Shown here one piece after another: positions 27,987 to 36,835 of a stretch of 64,000 nt of DNA. A program made the position numbers and the translations under genes. Positions within the stretch are counted from its first letter, which is position 1, and each line of letters begins with the position of its first letter. A model generated the notes under the pieces. It searched no databases and was not told where the DNA came from. It saw nothing but the letters and a program-made list of their open reading frames with translations. Origin of the DNA: Bacteroidales bacterium. Lineage in GTDB: Bacteria > Bacteroidota > Bacteroidia > Bacteroidales > P3. Where the stretch lies: contig JAFYSZ010000003.1 in the NCBI GenBank assembly GCA_017559135.1, positions 62,001 to 126,000 of the forward strand, in the 5' to 3' direction.

Positions 27987-29096
27987 ATGATAAGCATTTA
28001 TTCTCTCGCTCTGTCAAAAACCTATGGTATTGGTCCAGCTGTTGCAAAAAAATTGCTGGAACTTTACCCTACGGCAGAGGAGTTGTTTAACGAAACTCCA
28101 AAAGCCTTAAAAACGCTTTTTGGTTCAAGAGAAAAAACTATAAATGCAATCTTGAACAAAACAATGTTTTCAGATTGTGAAAAAGAACTAAACTTTATTG
28201 AAAAGAATGGTATAAAGGCCTATTTTTTTAAAGATAAAGAATACCCCTTTCGTTTAAAACAAATAGACGATCCACCGATTTGTTTATTCGTTCGAGGAAA
28301 TGGCAACTTGGATACAAAAAGAACAGTTGCAATTGTTGGCACGAGAAATCCAAGTGATTATGGAAAATGGATAACTTCAAACATCGTACACTATTTACGC
28401 CAATATAATGTTGCAACTATCAGTGGGCTTGCGTACGGAGTAGACTCTATAACACATTTACGTTCACTTGCCGAAGATATTCCAACATTTGGAGTTTTAG
28501 GACATGGATTAGACAAAATATATCCCACACAAAATTGGGATTTAGCAAAATCTATGTGTGAAAAAGGAGCATTAGTCTCTGATTTCTTTTCAGGTACAGA
28601 TATTTCTCCTCATAATTTCCCAAGAAGAAATAGAATTATAGCAGCACTTTGCGATGCTTGCATTGTTGTAGAGAGCAAAACAAAAGGCGGTTCTTTAATT
28701 ACTGCGAGTTTAGCACAAGATTACAACAGAGAAGTCTTTGCTGTACCAGGCAGATTAGGCGATGTAAACTCGGCAGGTTGTAATAAACTGATAGCACTCA
28801 ATCAAGCAATAGATTTATGCGATTTAGAAAAAATTGCAGAGACTATGAATTGGGATAAAACCAGTGAATTTCAGCAGCCTATCATTAAAAATGAAAGAGA
28901 TGATAGAGAAAGAGAACTTAATCCAATCGAATTAAAAGTATATCAATACATAAAAGAAAATCAAAAAGTGGGTTTAGACTCCATAAATGAAAATTGTTCG
29001 CTTGGATTTTCAGTATTAAACTCCACTCTTATGAGTTTAGAATTAAGAGGATTTATTAAAATTTTACCAGGAAAGATTTACGAAGTTTTTCACTAA
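27987..29096 (+). CDS. dprA: DNA-processing protein DprA
   Basis: DprA loads RecA on incoming single-stranded DNA during transformation. The 369-aa protein has an N-terminal helix-hairpin-helix region (GIGPAVAKKLLELYP), the Rossmann-like core with VGTRNPSDYG, SGLAYGVDSITH and FPRRNRIIAALCDA, and a C-terminal winged-helix region (about 310-369). Its location 3 nt behind a fucosidase gene puts it in a glycan-use transcript; this is probably incidental. Confidence 0.95.
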   Translation: MISIYSLALSKTYGIGPAVAKKLLELYPTAEELFNETPKALKTLFGSREKTINAILNKTMFSDCEKELNFIEKNGIKAYFFKDKEYPFRLKQIDDPPICLFVRGNGNLDTKRTVAIVGTRNPSDYGKWITSNIVHYLRQYNVATISGLAYGVDSITHLRSLAEDIPTFGVLGHGLDKIYPTQNWDLAKSMCEKGALVSDFFSGTDISPHNFPRRNRIIAALCDACIVVESKTKGGSLITASLAQDYNREVFAVPGRLGDVNSAGCNKLIALNQAIDLCDLEKIAETMNWDKTSEFQQPIIKNERDDRERELNPIELKVYQYIKENQKVGLDSINENCSLGFSVLNSTLMSLELRGFIKILPGKIYEVFH

Positions 29097-29102
29097 AATA
29101 AA

Positions 29103-29146
29103 AATACCCACAACAAGAATTATTTGTTGTGGGTATTGTCATAATT
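29103..29146. terminator. Terminator hairpin between dprA and the C69 peptidase gene
   Basis: A 14-bp perfect stem (29103-29116 with 29124-29137, core CCCACAACAA) has a 7-nt loop. On the minus strand it is followed by TTTTTATTTT, so it ends the peptidase transcript well; on the plus strand the following bases are less T-rich, but it probably also stops dprA reads. Confidence 0.85.
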
Positions 29147-29164
29147 ACCATTATTCCTTAATAA

Positions 29165-30919
29165 CTATTTTGTTGTTGGCACTTTGATTACATCACCGTG
29201 GTCTTTAACTATCATTTCGTACCATTTTTGAGGATATTGTGGTTGTTCAGGGAATACACATTGTCCTTTTCTATATGGGCTTTCCTCAAATTTTCCATTA
29301 GTTTCTTTTTTGATGTTTCCATCTATGTATTTAACTAAAAGGAATTGGCTTAATTTCTTCCAAGACTTCATAGTTTTGTCAGCAGATTTTAGAGAAAATT
29401 CAGTAGTTGCTTTCTTTATTTCATCAGCACTTGACATTTTCTTTATCTTTTGGTCTAATTGTGCCACTTCTTTAATAAACATTCCTTCAAGTCTGCCTTG
29501 TTCTTTGCGAATGTCTTGAATCATATCAGAATATCTTGAATAAGCCATATTTGTTACAAGGTTAAATAACCAGAAAGCAGAAGTTTCTGAATATTCTACC
29601 ATGCTTCCATTTCCTACTTCAAAACATTTTGGAACTTTTTCTATTGCACAGTACATTGGAACATAAACTGTTGAATATGTATCATCAACACCGAACCATA
29701 AAATACCTTTTGCATTATCTGGCATCCAAGAACGTGATTGTGCTACAAAAGAAAATCCTGTTTGTTGAGTAGATGTTGCTCTTTCGTGAACGTATTCTTG
29801 ACCATTTACTTTGAATCCCATTGGTCTCCAACGGTAAGGGCAAGCGAAAGGACCTGCTCCAAGATCTTTTGTCATATCCATAGGAGTTCCTTCATAGTGA
29901 TCTCTCATCAATTCCATTACTTCTTTAACGTCAAGTTGCTTTTCTGGTTTTATCCACAAAGGCATACGATTTTTTAAGTCGTGTCCCATTGCGTATTTCT
30001 CATATTTTATCATATCTTTATTGCAACGTAAGAATGCAGCATACACTCTCGCTTCGCAACCTCTTGCTCCTGAGAAATCAAGTGGTGCGTATGTATCGCT
30101 AAATGAGAAATCTTTATCTTCACCTGTGTAATATCCTTTTAATCTTGCAAAAGTTATTACGTCATGAGAGTAAACCACTTCTACTTCTGGACGGAAAATT
30201 TCTTTCATTTTCTTAGAAGAAATTGATTTAAAGCTACCTTTTGTTTCTTGTGCAAAGGTTGTGATTCTTGCATGATTAGCATGGCCAGAGATATAGCCAT
30301 CTGGCACTCTCATTGCTACCCAAACTGCACCTTTTGTCCAACGTTTATCAATTTTTCCTTTCTTATTGTAAACAGGAGCACCTTTTCCGATCAATTCCAT
30401 AATCCATACTTCGTTTTCATCAATGATTGAGAAACTTTCTCCTGATGAAAAATATCCGTATGTATCAACAAATTCTGCTATTTGTTTGATTGCTTCTCTT
30501 GCATTCTTTGCTCTTTGAAGTGTAAGATAGATTAAACTTCCGTAATCAATACCTCCTGTTGTATCTACCAACTCTTCTCTACCTCCATAAGTAGTTTCTG
30601 CAATTGCCAAGCCCCATTGATTCATATTTCCAACGGTTGTGTAAGTGTTTGCTACTTGTGGAATTTGGATTAGAGGCTTTCCTGAATCCCAATCAATGAC
30701 TTGAATCATTGTTCCTTCTGGATATTGAGCAGCTCTATTGTAATAAAGTTCTCCATACAAGGTATGAGAATCTGCTGCATAGGTTACCATTGTTGAACCA
30801 TCTTTTGAGGCTCCTTTTGTTATAAGAAAGTTTGTGCAAGCAAAGCTATAATTTGCAAAGCACATAACTACTGCCATAAATAAGGCTGATAATCTAATTT
30901 TGTTGCTTTTCATATTCAT
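29165..30919 (-). CDS. C69 family dipeptidase
   Basis: This secreted peptidase of family C69 (PepD-like Ntn hydrolase) has 584 aa. The signal peptide runs to about residue 27 (ANYSFA), and the next residue is the predicted nucleophile Cys in CTNFLITKGASKDG, exposed by processing. AADSHTLYGELYYN, GLAIAETTYGGREEL and GSLIYLTLQRAKNAREAI are family hallmarks. It probably releases dipeptides from host or environmental peptides. It is the last gene of the pssA unit, 7 nt after pyrH, and is followed by a strong terminator. Confidence 0.93.
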   Translation of the reverse strand: MNMKSNKIRLSALFMAVVMCFANYSFACTNFLITKGASKDGSTMVTYAADSHTLYGELYYNRAAQYPEGTMIQVIDWDSGKPLIQIPQVANTYTTVGNMNQWGLAIAETTYGGREELVDTTGGIDYGSLIYLTLQRAKNAREAIKQIAEFVDTYGYFSSGESFSIIDENEVWIMELIGKGAPVYNKKGKIDKRWTKGAVWVAMRVPDGYISGHANHARITTFAQETKGSFKSISSKKMKEIFRPEVEVVYSHDVITFARLKGYYTGEDKDFSFSDTYAPLDFSGARGCEARVYAAFLRCNKDMIKYEKYAMGHDLKNRMPLWIKPEKQLDVKEVMELMRDHYEGTPMDMTKDLGAGPFACPYRWRPMGFKVNGQEYVHERATSTQQTGFSFVAQSRSWMPDNAKGILWFGVDDTYSTVYVPMYCAIEKVPKCFEVGNGSMVEYSETSAFWLFNLVTNMAYSRYSDMIQDIRKEQGRLEGMFIKEVAQLDQKIKKMSSADEIKKATTEFSLKSADKTMKSWKKLSQFLLVKYIDGNIKKETNGKFEESPYRKGQCVFPEQPQYPQKWYEMIVKDHGDVIKVPTTK

Positions 30920-30926
30920 TATTTAT

Positions 30927-31634
30927 TTAGTTTTCTACTATTGTTCCTATATGTTCTCCTTTTACAACCTTTTGTAAATTACCTTTTGTATTCATATCGA
31001 AAACATAAATCGGCATTTTATTTTCTTGACAAAGTGCAAAAGCAGTTAAATCCATTATTTTTAATTTCTTACTCAAAGCCTCATCGTATGTCAATGAACT
31101 ATATTTTGTAGCAGTTGCATCTTTTTCAGGATCGGCTGTGTAAACTCCATCAACTCTTGTACCTTTTAAAATCACATCTGCTTGCATTTCTATTGCTCTA
31201 AGCGTAGAAGCAGTATCGGTTGTAAAGTATGGATTTCCTGTTCCGCCTGCAATTATAACTACTTTACCTTCTTTCAAAGAAGAAATCATTCTTCTGCGAG
31301 AGGTTTCTTTGCAAATAGGCTCTATTGCTAAGCCTGACAATAATTCTGTGGCAACTCCTTGTTGTTCAAGTTCAGATTGCAAAGCCATACTATTGATTAC
31401 AGTTGCTAACATACCCATATAATCGCCTTGAACACGATCCATACCTTTTGCAGCACCTTGTAATCCGCGGAAAATATTACCTCCACCTATCACAACTGCA
31501 ATTTCAGCACCTAATTCCTTAGCCTGCTTGATTTCAGTTGCGTATTGCGATAACATTTCTGGACTAATTCCATATTCTTGCTCTCCCATAAGGGATTCAC
31601 CACTTAATTTGAGTAATATCCTTTTGTATTTCAT
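30927..31634 (-). CDS. pyrH: UMP kinase
   Basis: PyrH phosphorylates UMP to UDP. I chose the ATG at 31634 (235 aa) because the family begins at MKYKRILLKLSGESLMG; the open frame goes on to 31679 but that part overlaps queA. Motifs: GGGNIFRG, MGMLATVINSMALQ, GGTGNPYFTTDTAS and LKGTRVDGVYTADP. It lies 16 nt after queA and 7 nt before the C69 peptidase gene. In many genomes frr follows pyrH; here frr is far away at 53332. Confidence 0.96.
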   Translation of the reverse strand: MKYKRILLKLSGESLMGEQEYGISPEMLSQYATEIKQAKELGAEIAVVIGGGNIFRGLQGAAKGMDRVQGDYMGMLATVINSMALQSELEQQGVATELLSGLAIEPICKETSRRRMISSLKEGKVVIIAGGTGNPYFTTDTASTLRAIEMQADVILKGTRVDGVYTADPEKDATATKYSSLTYDEALSKKLKIMDLTAFALCQENKMPIYVFDMNTKGNLQKVVKGEHIGTIVEN

Positions 31635-31650
31635 TATATTATTCTTGCTT

Positions 31651-32868
31651 TTATTTTGTAAACATACACGCATCGCCAAACGAAAGAAATCTATAATCGT
31701 TTTTCAAAGCGAAATCATAAACCCTTTTCCAATTTTCTCCAATCATTGCAGAGACTAACAACAACAAAGTGCTTTTTGGTTGATGAAAATTAGTAATCAT
31801 TCCCTTTACAATCCTATAATCATAACCTGGAACAATCATTAACTGAGTTTGACCTATCAAAACAGATTTGTTTTCCTTGTCCATACTATCTAATATGGCT
31901 TGTAAACTTTGTTTTGCTGTGATTTTACAAATTTCTTGATAGGGATCCCATTGTTTTACATCAATATTAGAATACGCACCATTGTTTTTCAGAACTTTAA
32001 CCCCATGCCAATAAAGACTTTCAATCGTTCTAACAGAAGTAGTACCAACACAAACAATTTTTTTATCAATTGCCTCAATCAAGTCTTTGATATTTTCCTT
32101 TTTCAAAACGATTTGTTCGGTGTGCATAACGTGCTGACTAATTGTTTCTGTACTTACAGGTTTAAAAGTACCTGCTCCCACATGCAAAGTAACAAAACAA
32201 GTTTTTACTCCTTTGTCTGCAAGTTTTTGAAAAGTACTTTCTGAAAAATGTAAGCCAGCTGTTGGAGCTGCAACCGAGCCTTCTTGATGTGCATAAATGG
32301 TTTGATAATCTTCTTTGTCGCTTTCCTCATCTTTACGTTTAAGATAAGGAGGCAAAGGCACATGTCCCATATATTGAAGCACCTCTGCAAAACTCAAATC
32401 CTTATTATCCCAAGAAAACTCTACAATCCAAGTTTCATTTTCTTGATAAAGACGCTTTGCAGTAAGAGTTAAGTTGATATTATCACCAACAAACGATGAA
32501 GAAATGGTTTCTTGTTTCCATTTTTTGTTGTTTCCAACCAAACACTTCCACACGCAACTTCCTTTTTGTGCGTATGCTAACTGAATGTCTTTATCCAATG
32601 GTTCTAAACAAAAGATTTCTATGATAGAACCGCTTTCTTTTTGAAACAACAAACGAGCGTACACTACTTTTGTGTCGTTTAAGACCAAAAAAGTGTCGCT
32701 ATCCAACAAGTTTGCTATATCAGAAAAATGATATTCTTCTATCTCTTTATCGAAATTCAAACATAATAATTTTGCATTATCCCTTTGCTTCAAAGGATAC
32801 TTCGCAATATTCTCTTCTTTCAGGGGATAATCAAAATCACTAATCTTAATTTCGAGAGGATTGTGCAT
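31651..32868 (-). CDS. queA: S-adenosylmethionine:tRNA ribosyltransferase-isomerase
   Basis: QueA transfers and isomerises the ribosyl group of SAM onto preQ1 in tRNA, giving epoxyqueuosine. The 405-aa protein shows FDYPLKEENIAKYPL at the N-terminus, LVLNDTKVVYARL, GSVAAPTAGLHFSE, LHVGAGTFKPV and TNFHQPKSTLLLLVSA at the C-terminus. The length above 350 aa comes from a middle insert usual in Bacteroidota. QueG, the next enzyme, is at 5519-6427. It lies 9 nt after purS and 16 nt before pyrH. Confidence 0.95.
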   Translation of the reverse strand: MHNPLEIKISDFDYPLKEENIAKYPLKQRDNAKLLCLNFDKEIEEYHFSDIANLLDSDTFLVLNDTKVVYARLLFQKESGSIIEIFCLEPLDKDIQLAYAQKGSCVWKCLVGNNKKWKQETISSSFVGDNINLTLTAKRLYQENETWIVEFSWDNKDLSFAEVLQYMGHVPLPPYLKRKDEESDKEDYQTIYAHQEGSVAAPTAGLHFSESTFQKLADKGVKTCFVTLHVGAGTFKPVSTETISQHVMHTEQIVLKKENIKDLIEAIDKKIVCVGTTSVRTIESLYWHGVKVLKNNGAYSNIDVKQWDPYQEICKITAKQSLQAILDSMDKENKSVLIGQTQLMIVPGYDYRIVKGMITNFHQPKSTLLLLVSAMIGENWKRVYDFALKNDYRFLSFGDACMFTK

Positions 32869-32877
32869 AATATTATA

Positions 32878-33129
32878 TTAAGCCTTTTCTATTTTAAAAG
32901 TATAGTACTCCATAATAGGATTATGCAACAAATCTTTGCAAGCTTTATCTACTTTTGCTGTTGCTTCCTCTTCATTTGCAGCCTCAATGCTTAAAGTAAT
33001 ATGTTTTCCTATTCTAACGTTGGTAATAACTCCCAATCCCATATTTTTAAGACTTGCACCAACTGCTTTTCCTTGTGGATCTAATAATGCTTTCAAAGGC
33101 ATTACATCTATTTCTGCTCTAAATTCCAT
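32878..33129 (-). CDS. purS: PurS-like subunit of phosphoribosylformylglycinamidine synthase
   Basis: The 83-aa protein starts at the ATG at 33129: MEFRAEIDVMPLKALLDPQGKA resembles PurS, and the C-terminal half with CKDLLHNPIMEYYTFKIE fits the fold. PurS bridges PurL and PurQ in purine synthesis. The open frame upstream of this ATG is only the overlapping pssA region. Its first 22 bases overlap the 3' end of pssA. No purL or purQ is nearby, so the gene is detached from its partners. Confidence 0.85.
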   Translation of the reverse strand: MEFRAEIDVMPLKALLDPQGKAVGASLKNMGLGVITNVRIGKHITLSIEAANEEEATAKVDKACKDLLHNPIMEYYTFKIEKA

Positions 33130-33884
33130 TTTTTTGTAAAATTTGATATTAAAGAAATGATTATATACATTAACACTATAAAAGGAATAGCAAAACAATT
33201 CAAAGCAAAGATTAGCAAAATGCAAATTGCCAAAAAGATAAACTTTACTTTATTGTCTTGCCACTTAAAATTCTTAAACTTAAACGAAAACATCTCAATA
33301 GGAGCAACCAACATAACCCCCATTATTATGCTAAAAACAATGATGAACCAAGGATTTAAAAGAATATCTACAAGACTTGCATAAATATCTTGCTGATAAA
33401 TCCCCCACAAATGAATCTTTTGATGAGATAAATAACTCAAAACAGGAAGGCTCAACCACAAAAGAGCATTTGCAGGCGTAGGAAGCCCAATGAAATTCAC
33501 TGTTTGTCGTTCATCAACATTAAAATTAGCCAAACGATAAGCTGACATAAGTGTCATAAACATTGGAATAAGACACAAAATGTTAGCAATAAATAAAGAA
33601 TAATGATTAGCCAAAAGACTATCTTTTAAAACCTCAACCGTAATCAAAGAAGGGGCGAGCCCAAAGGTTACAACATCAGCCAAAGAGTCCAATTCCTTTC
33701 CTATTGCCGAAGTAACTTTCAACAATCTTGCAGTAAGCCCATCGCAAAAGTCAAACACCGCTCCCATAAGTATGAAAACAGAAGGAAGAATCAAACTATC
33801 CGACACATAAAGGAAATATATGGAAAGAGTTCCACATAAAAGATTAGCTAATGTTATACAATTTGGTATCTGTTTCTTTATCAT
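33108..33884 (-). CDS. pssA: CDP-diacylglycerol-serine O-phosphatidyltransferase
   Basis: PssA makes phosphatidylserine, the precursor of phosphatidylethanolamine. The 258-aa membrane protein has the complete CDP-alcohol phosphatidyltransferase signature D45-x2-DG-x2-AR-x8-G-x3-D66-x3-D70. Hydrophobic stretches at about 12-43, 85-110, 130-150, 175-200 and 215-245 indicate six or more membrane spans. It heads the unit pssA-purS-queA-pyrH-C69 peptidase and overlaps purS by 22 nt. Confidence 0.94.
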   Translation of the reverse strand: MIKKQIPNCITLANLLCGTLSIYFLYVSDSLILPSVFILMGAVFDFCDGLTARLLKVTSAIGKELDSLADVVTFGLAPSLITVEVLKDSLLANHYSLFIANILCLIPMFMTLMSAYRLANFNVDERQTVNFIGLPTPANALLWLSLPVLSYLSHQKIHLWGIYQQDIYASLVDILLNPWFIIVFSIIMGVMLVAPIEMFSFKFKNFKWQDNKVKFIFLAICILLIFALNCFAIPFIVLMYIIISLISNFTKKWNLEQK

Positions 33885-33892
33885 ATCAACTG

Positions 33893-33900
33893 CAAAGATA
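33893..33900 (-). promoter_or_regulatory. Candidate -7 box (TATCTTTG) of the pssA unit
   Basis: TATCTTTG on the minus strand ends 8 nt before the pssA ATG, in the 45-nt gap after mnmD. The mRNA would have almost no leader. No TTG lies 19 nt upstream. Confidence 0.5.
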
Positions 33901-33929
33901 TGAAAAACTTTTAGAAAACTTTACTATTT

Positions 33930-34610
33930 TTATTTTTTCTCTGCTCTTAAAATTTCTCTCTTGCCTTTTGGCCCTGGTAATTTAGTAATAGAAAAACCCG
34001 CTTTTTTCATTCGTCTTTTGATTTCGCCTTTGCAACAATACGTTGTCAAGACTGCACCTTTTCTACAAGCATTATAGACTTTTTGCATCATATCCTCCGA
34101 CCACAAATCCGCATCTTTCTCTGGCGAAAAGGCATCAAAATAAACCACATCAAAAAAATCCTCAGGTAAAACATAGTCGCAAGCATTTGTCTCACACTTT
34201 TTTATCTTGAAATCCGAAGAAATATCCACTATTTCGTTCCATTCACACCTGTGCATAGCGATAAATTCTTCTTCAAGCAAGAGTTCTTTACCGTAAGAAA
34301 GCTTTTCTGCAACTGAAAGCGAGATAGGATAAAGTTCTAAGGTTTGATAGAAAATTTTTCTATTGTTAGAATTTTTCAAAGTCGCAATAGCGTTCAAGCC
34401 TGTGCCGAATCCTATTTCCAAAATATTAATTTGAGATTTGCTATCTAAACTACAAAAATAATTATAGCCATAATCCACATATATAGTATTAGTTTCACTC
34501 AAAGCACCAAAACAAGAATGATAACTTTCCTCTATATCTTTTCTCAAAAGCGACATACTGCCGTCTTCTGTCTTAATAATTTCTATTAAATTATCTTTTG
34601 AGCTTTCCAT
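33930..34610 (-). CDS. mnmD: tRNA 5-methylaminomethyl-2-thiouridine methyltransferase (MnmD/MnmC2-like)
   Basis: This is a stand-alone version of the methyltransferase half of MnmC, which completes the mnm5s2U wobble modification. The 226-aa protein starts with an ESYHSCFGALSETNTIYVDYG segment, typical of DUF752, then the SAM-binding LEIGFGTGLNA loop and the YFDAFSPEKDADLWSED motif. It ends with TYCCKGEIKRRMKKAGF. The first 25 bases overlap the hisK gene, so it is translationally coupled. Confidence 0.92.
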   Translation of the reverse strand: MESSKDNLIEIIKTEDGSMSLLRKDIEESYHSCFGALSETNTIYVDYGYNYFCSLDSKSQINILEIGFGTGLNAIATLKNSNNRKIFYQTLELYPISLSVAEKLSYGKELLLEEEFIAMHRCEWNEIVDISSDFKIKKCETNACDYVLPEDFFDVVYFDAFSPEKDADLWSEDMMQKVYNACRKGAVLTTYCCKGEIKRRMKKAGFSITKLPGPKGKREILRAEKK

Positions 34611-35431
34611 TCTCCGTCAAAATACCAAACATATCTTTCTCCAATTTGCTTTAAGTACTCAATCGCATCATCAAAAAGCAAATCCACCTCATCTTTCTTA
34701 TGACAATCTGTTGAAATTGTTAGAGGAATTTTCATCTCTAAGGCTTTCTTTATCCAATCTCTGCCGGGATAAAAATCATCACAACGTTTTTTGTAAATAC
34801 CTCTTGTATTGATTTCACAAATTGAGCCACTTTCTTTTATGGTATCAAGAGTTTGCATCATCAAATCCTCAAACCATTTATCTTTTTGAGAGAAAAATCT
34901 CTCGTTATTGTGCATTTTTATTTTATCAAAGTGCCCTACTACATCAGGTCTTTGATTTTTAACCATATTTATCACTTGTTCAAAATAGGTTTCAACGCCT
35001 TGTCTTATATCTCCTGCAAAAACCTCCTCTAAACCTCTGTCATAAACCTCTCTATTGCTACCGTCAATAAACCAAATCTTATCATTCGTTTTCCCTTTCA
35101 CAAAATGCACCGAACCAATGAAGTAATCCAAATCATAATCCTTTGACATCTGTCTTATATTCTCCTGCATAGAAGTAATATAATCCATTTCCATAGAGAT
35201 AAAAAGGTTGATTTTATCTCTATACTTTTGTTTCAAAGCCTTAGCCTGCAAAAGATATTCTTCAACTCTTTCTTTTTTCAAAGCGACTTTGCTCTCAAAA
35301 CAAATAGGAGAGTGAGATGAAATACCAAAGTAGTGCATTCCTCTCTCAATTGCGGAAAGAACCATATCTTCCATAGTATCCTTTCCGTCACAATAAAGAG
35401 AATGAGAATGATAATTAAACTTTTTTAACAT
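34586..35431 (-). CDS. PHP-domain histidinol phosphatase, HisJ/HisK family
   Basis: The 281-aa protein is a PHP-fold metal-dependent phosphatase: NYHSHSLYCDGKDTMEDMV at the start, GISSHSPI, SMEMDYI, GSVHFVKG, DVVGHFDKIK and a final STDCHKKDEV give the usual metal ligands. By family the expected substrate is histidinol phosphate, but no his genes are near, so another phosphoester is possible. It overlaps the U32 gene by 7 nt and mnmD by 25 nt. Confidence 0.87.
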   Translation of the reverse strand: MLKKFNYHSHSLYCDGKDTMEDMVLSAIERGMHYFGISSHSPICFESKVALKKERVEEYLLQAKALKQKYRDKINLFISMEMDYITSMQENIRQMSKDYDLDYFIGSVHFVKGKTNDKIWFIDGSNREVYDRGLEEVFAGDIRQGVETYFEQVINMVKNQRPDVVGHFDKIKMHNNERFFSQKDKWFEDLMMQTLDTIKESGSICEINTRGIYKKRCDDFYPGRDWIKKALEMKIPLTISTDCHKKDEVDLLFDDAIEYLKQIGERYVWYFDGEWKAQKII

Positions 35432-36672
35432 ACATCAGTCTTTTCTATCAAGTAAAGTTTGTCTCCACGTCTTACAACACTTTTTGTAGCAATTGAACAG
35501 AAGTCTCCCTTTACTGTTTTTTGAGTTGGCTTTAAATCTACTCTGATTTCTTCTACTCTGTCTTCATATACCCCCGTTGTAGTACCCATTATGTAAATGT
35601 TATCGCCAACATTCAATTCTCCTGTCTCAATTTTTATTTCTGCAACAGAGATATTCTTAAAGTAATTAGTAACTGTGCCTATGAAAGTCTTTTTTGTGGT
35701 TGCTTGTGAGCCATATTTCTTTGTCCATTCGCCAACTCTTTGTCCTAAATAATAGCCGTCCCAAAATCCTCTATTGTAAACTTTCTTTAAGTCTTCGTTC
35801 CATTTTTCTAATTTCTCTTCGCTCCATTCTCCATTAAGCCATGCTTGTGCTGCTTCTTTGTAAACGCGGGTTACAACCTTAACATATTCAGGACTTCTGC
35901 CTCTTCCCTCAATTTTTAGCACCCTTACGCCAGCGTCAAGCACCTTATCCAAAAAGTTTAGAGTCTTTAAATCCTTTGGAGACATAATATATTGATTGTC
36001 TATCATAAGTTCTGTACCTCCATCTAAGTCTGTAACCTTGTAAGGACGGCGACAGAATTGTAAACAAGCACCTCTATTTGCTGATTGATTAGCATTGTCC
36101 AATGAAATATAGCATTTGCCACTCACCGCCATACATAAAGCCCCGTGAACAAAGCATTCTATTTCCAATGTGCGACCACTCGGTCCTTTTATGTTGTTTT
36201 CTCTTATCCAAGTAGTAATATCTTTCACTTTATCAAGAGAAAGTTCGCGAGCAGTAACGATTACGTCTGCAAATTGTGAGAAAAATTTCACTGCCTCACG
36301 GTTTGTTATGTTGCATTGAGTAGAAAGATGCACCTCTAAGTTGATTGAGCGAGCATAACTAATGACTGCTAAATCTGCTGCTATGACTGCCGAAACTCCG
36401 CTTTGCTTTGCCGCATTCAAAATCTCACGCATATAACCTAATTCACTGTCATAAACAATAGTATTTAAGGTTAAATAGGTCTTTACGCCATTTTGACTTG
36501 CAATGTCTGCAATATTTTTTAAGTCTTCTATCGTAAAATTGTTTGCAGAGCGAGATCGCATATTTAATCCTTCAACTCCAAAATATACACTATCGGCTCC
36601 AGCATCTATTGCAGCGTAAAGTGCTTCGTAAGAGCCAACTGGGGACATTATTTCTACTTTTTTTTCTTCCAT
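35425..36672 (-). CDS. U32 family peptidase / RNA hydroxylation-type protein
   Basis: The 415-aa protein opens with MSPVGSYEALYAAIDAGADSVYFG and has the U32 signature region ECFVHGALCMAVSGKCYIS, with further cysteines in GACLQFCRRPY. Relatives (TrhP/YegQ, RlhA) hydroxylate tRNA or rRNA bases rather than act as peptidases, and its neighbour mnmD also modifies tRNA, which favours an RNA role. A C-terminal beta domain (about 335-415) matches TrhP-type layout. It heads the unit U32-hisK-mnmD. Confidence 0.88.
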   Translation of the reverse strand: MEEKKVEIMSPVGSYEALYAAIDAGADSVYFGVEGLNMRSRSANNFTIEDLKNIADIASQNGVKTYLTLNTIVYDSELGYMREILNAAKQSGVSAVIAADLAVISYARSINLEVHLSTQCNITNREAVKFFSQFADVIVTARELSLDKVKDITTWIRENNIKGPSGRTLEIECFVHGALCMAVSGKCYISLDNANQSANRGACLQFCRRPYKVTDLDGGTELMIDNQYIMSPKDLKTLNFLDKVLDAGVRVLKIEGRGRSPEYVKVVTRVYKEAAQAWLNGEWSEEKLEKWNEDLKKVYNRGFWDGYYLGQRVGEWTKKYGSQATTKKTFIGTVTNYFKNISVAEIKIETGELNVGDNIYIMGTTTGVYEDRVEEIRVDLKPTQKTVKGDFCSIATKSVVRRGDKLYLIEKTDVC

Positions 36673-36691
36673 ATCTTTCTATAATATTTTG

Positions 36692-36699
36692 CAAAGTTA
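36692..36699 (-). promoter_or_regulatory. -7 box (TAACTTTG) of the U32-hisK-mnmD unit
   Basis: TAACTTTGC on the minus strand lies 19 nt before the U32 ATG and fits TAnnTTTG. The region where a TTG would be expected is taken up by array C. Confidence 0.6.
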
Positions 36700-36712
36700 C
36701 AAAAAGAAAAAT

Positions 36713-36768
36713 AACTCTTTGTTTTACGAAAATATTTCTTTGTTTTATTTTTTTATTTCATAGAGTTT
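36713..36768. repeat. 21-bp-phased box array C
   Basis: Boxes start at 36717 (CTTTG), 36738 (CTTTG) and 36759 (CATAG), exactly 21 bp apart. The array sits between divergent promoters of the U32 and sigma-factor genes and mixes both box types. The first box is preceded by AACT. Confidence 0.8.
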
Positions 36769-36775
36769 TTTTTGC

Positions 36776-36783
36776 TATCTTCG
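36776..36783 (+). promoter_or_regulatory. Candidate -7 box (TATCTTCG) of the sigma-factor operon
   Basis: TATCTTCG differs by one base from TAnnTTTG and lies 52 nt before the ATG at 36836, just after array C. The single deviation could also mean recognition by another sigma factor, for instance its own. Confidence 0.4.
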
Positions 36784-36835
36784 TGTAACATTTTTCCAAG
36801 TAAAACGACTACTTTTTGAAAGCATAATTTTAAAA

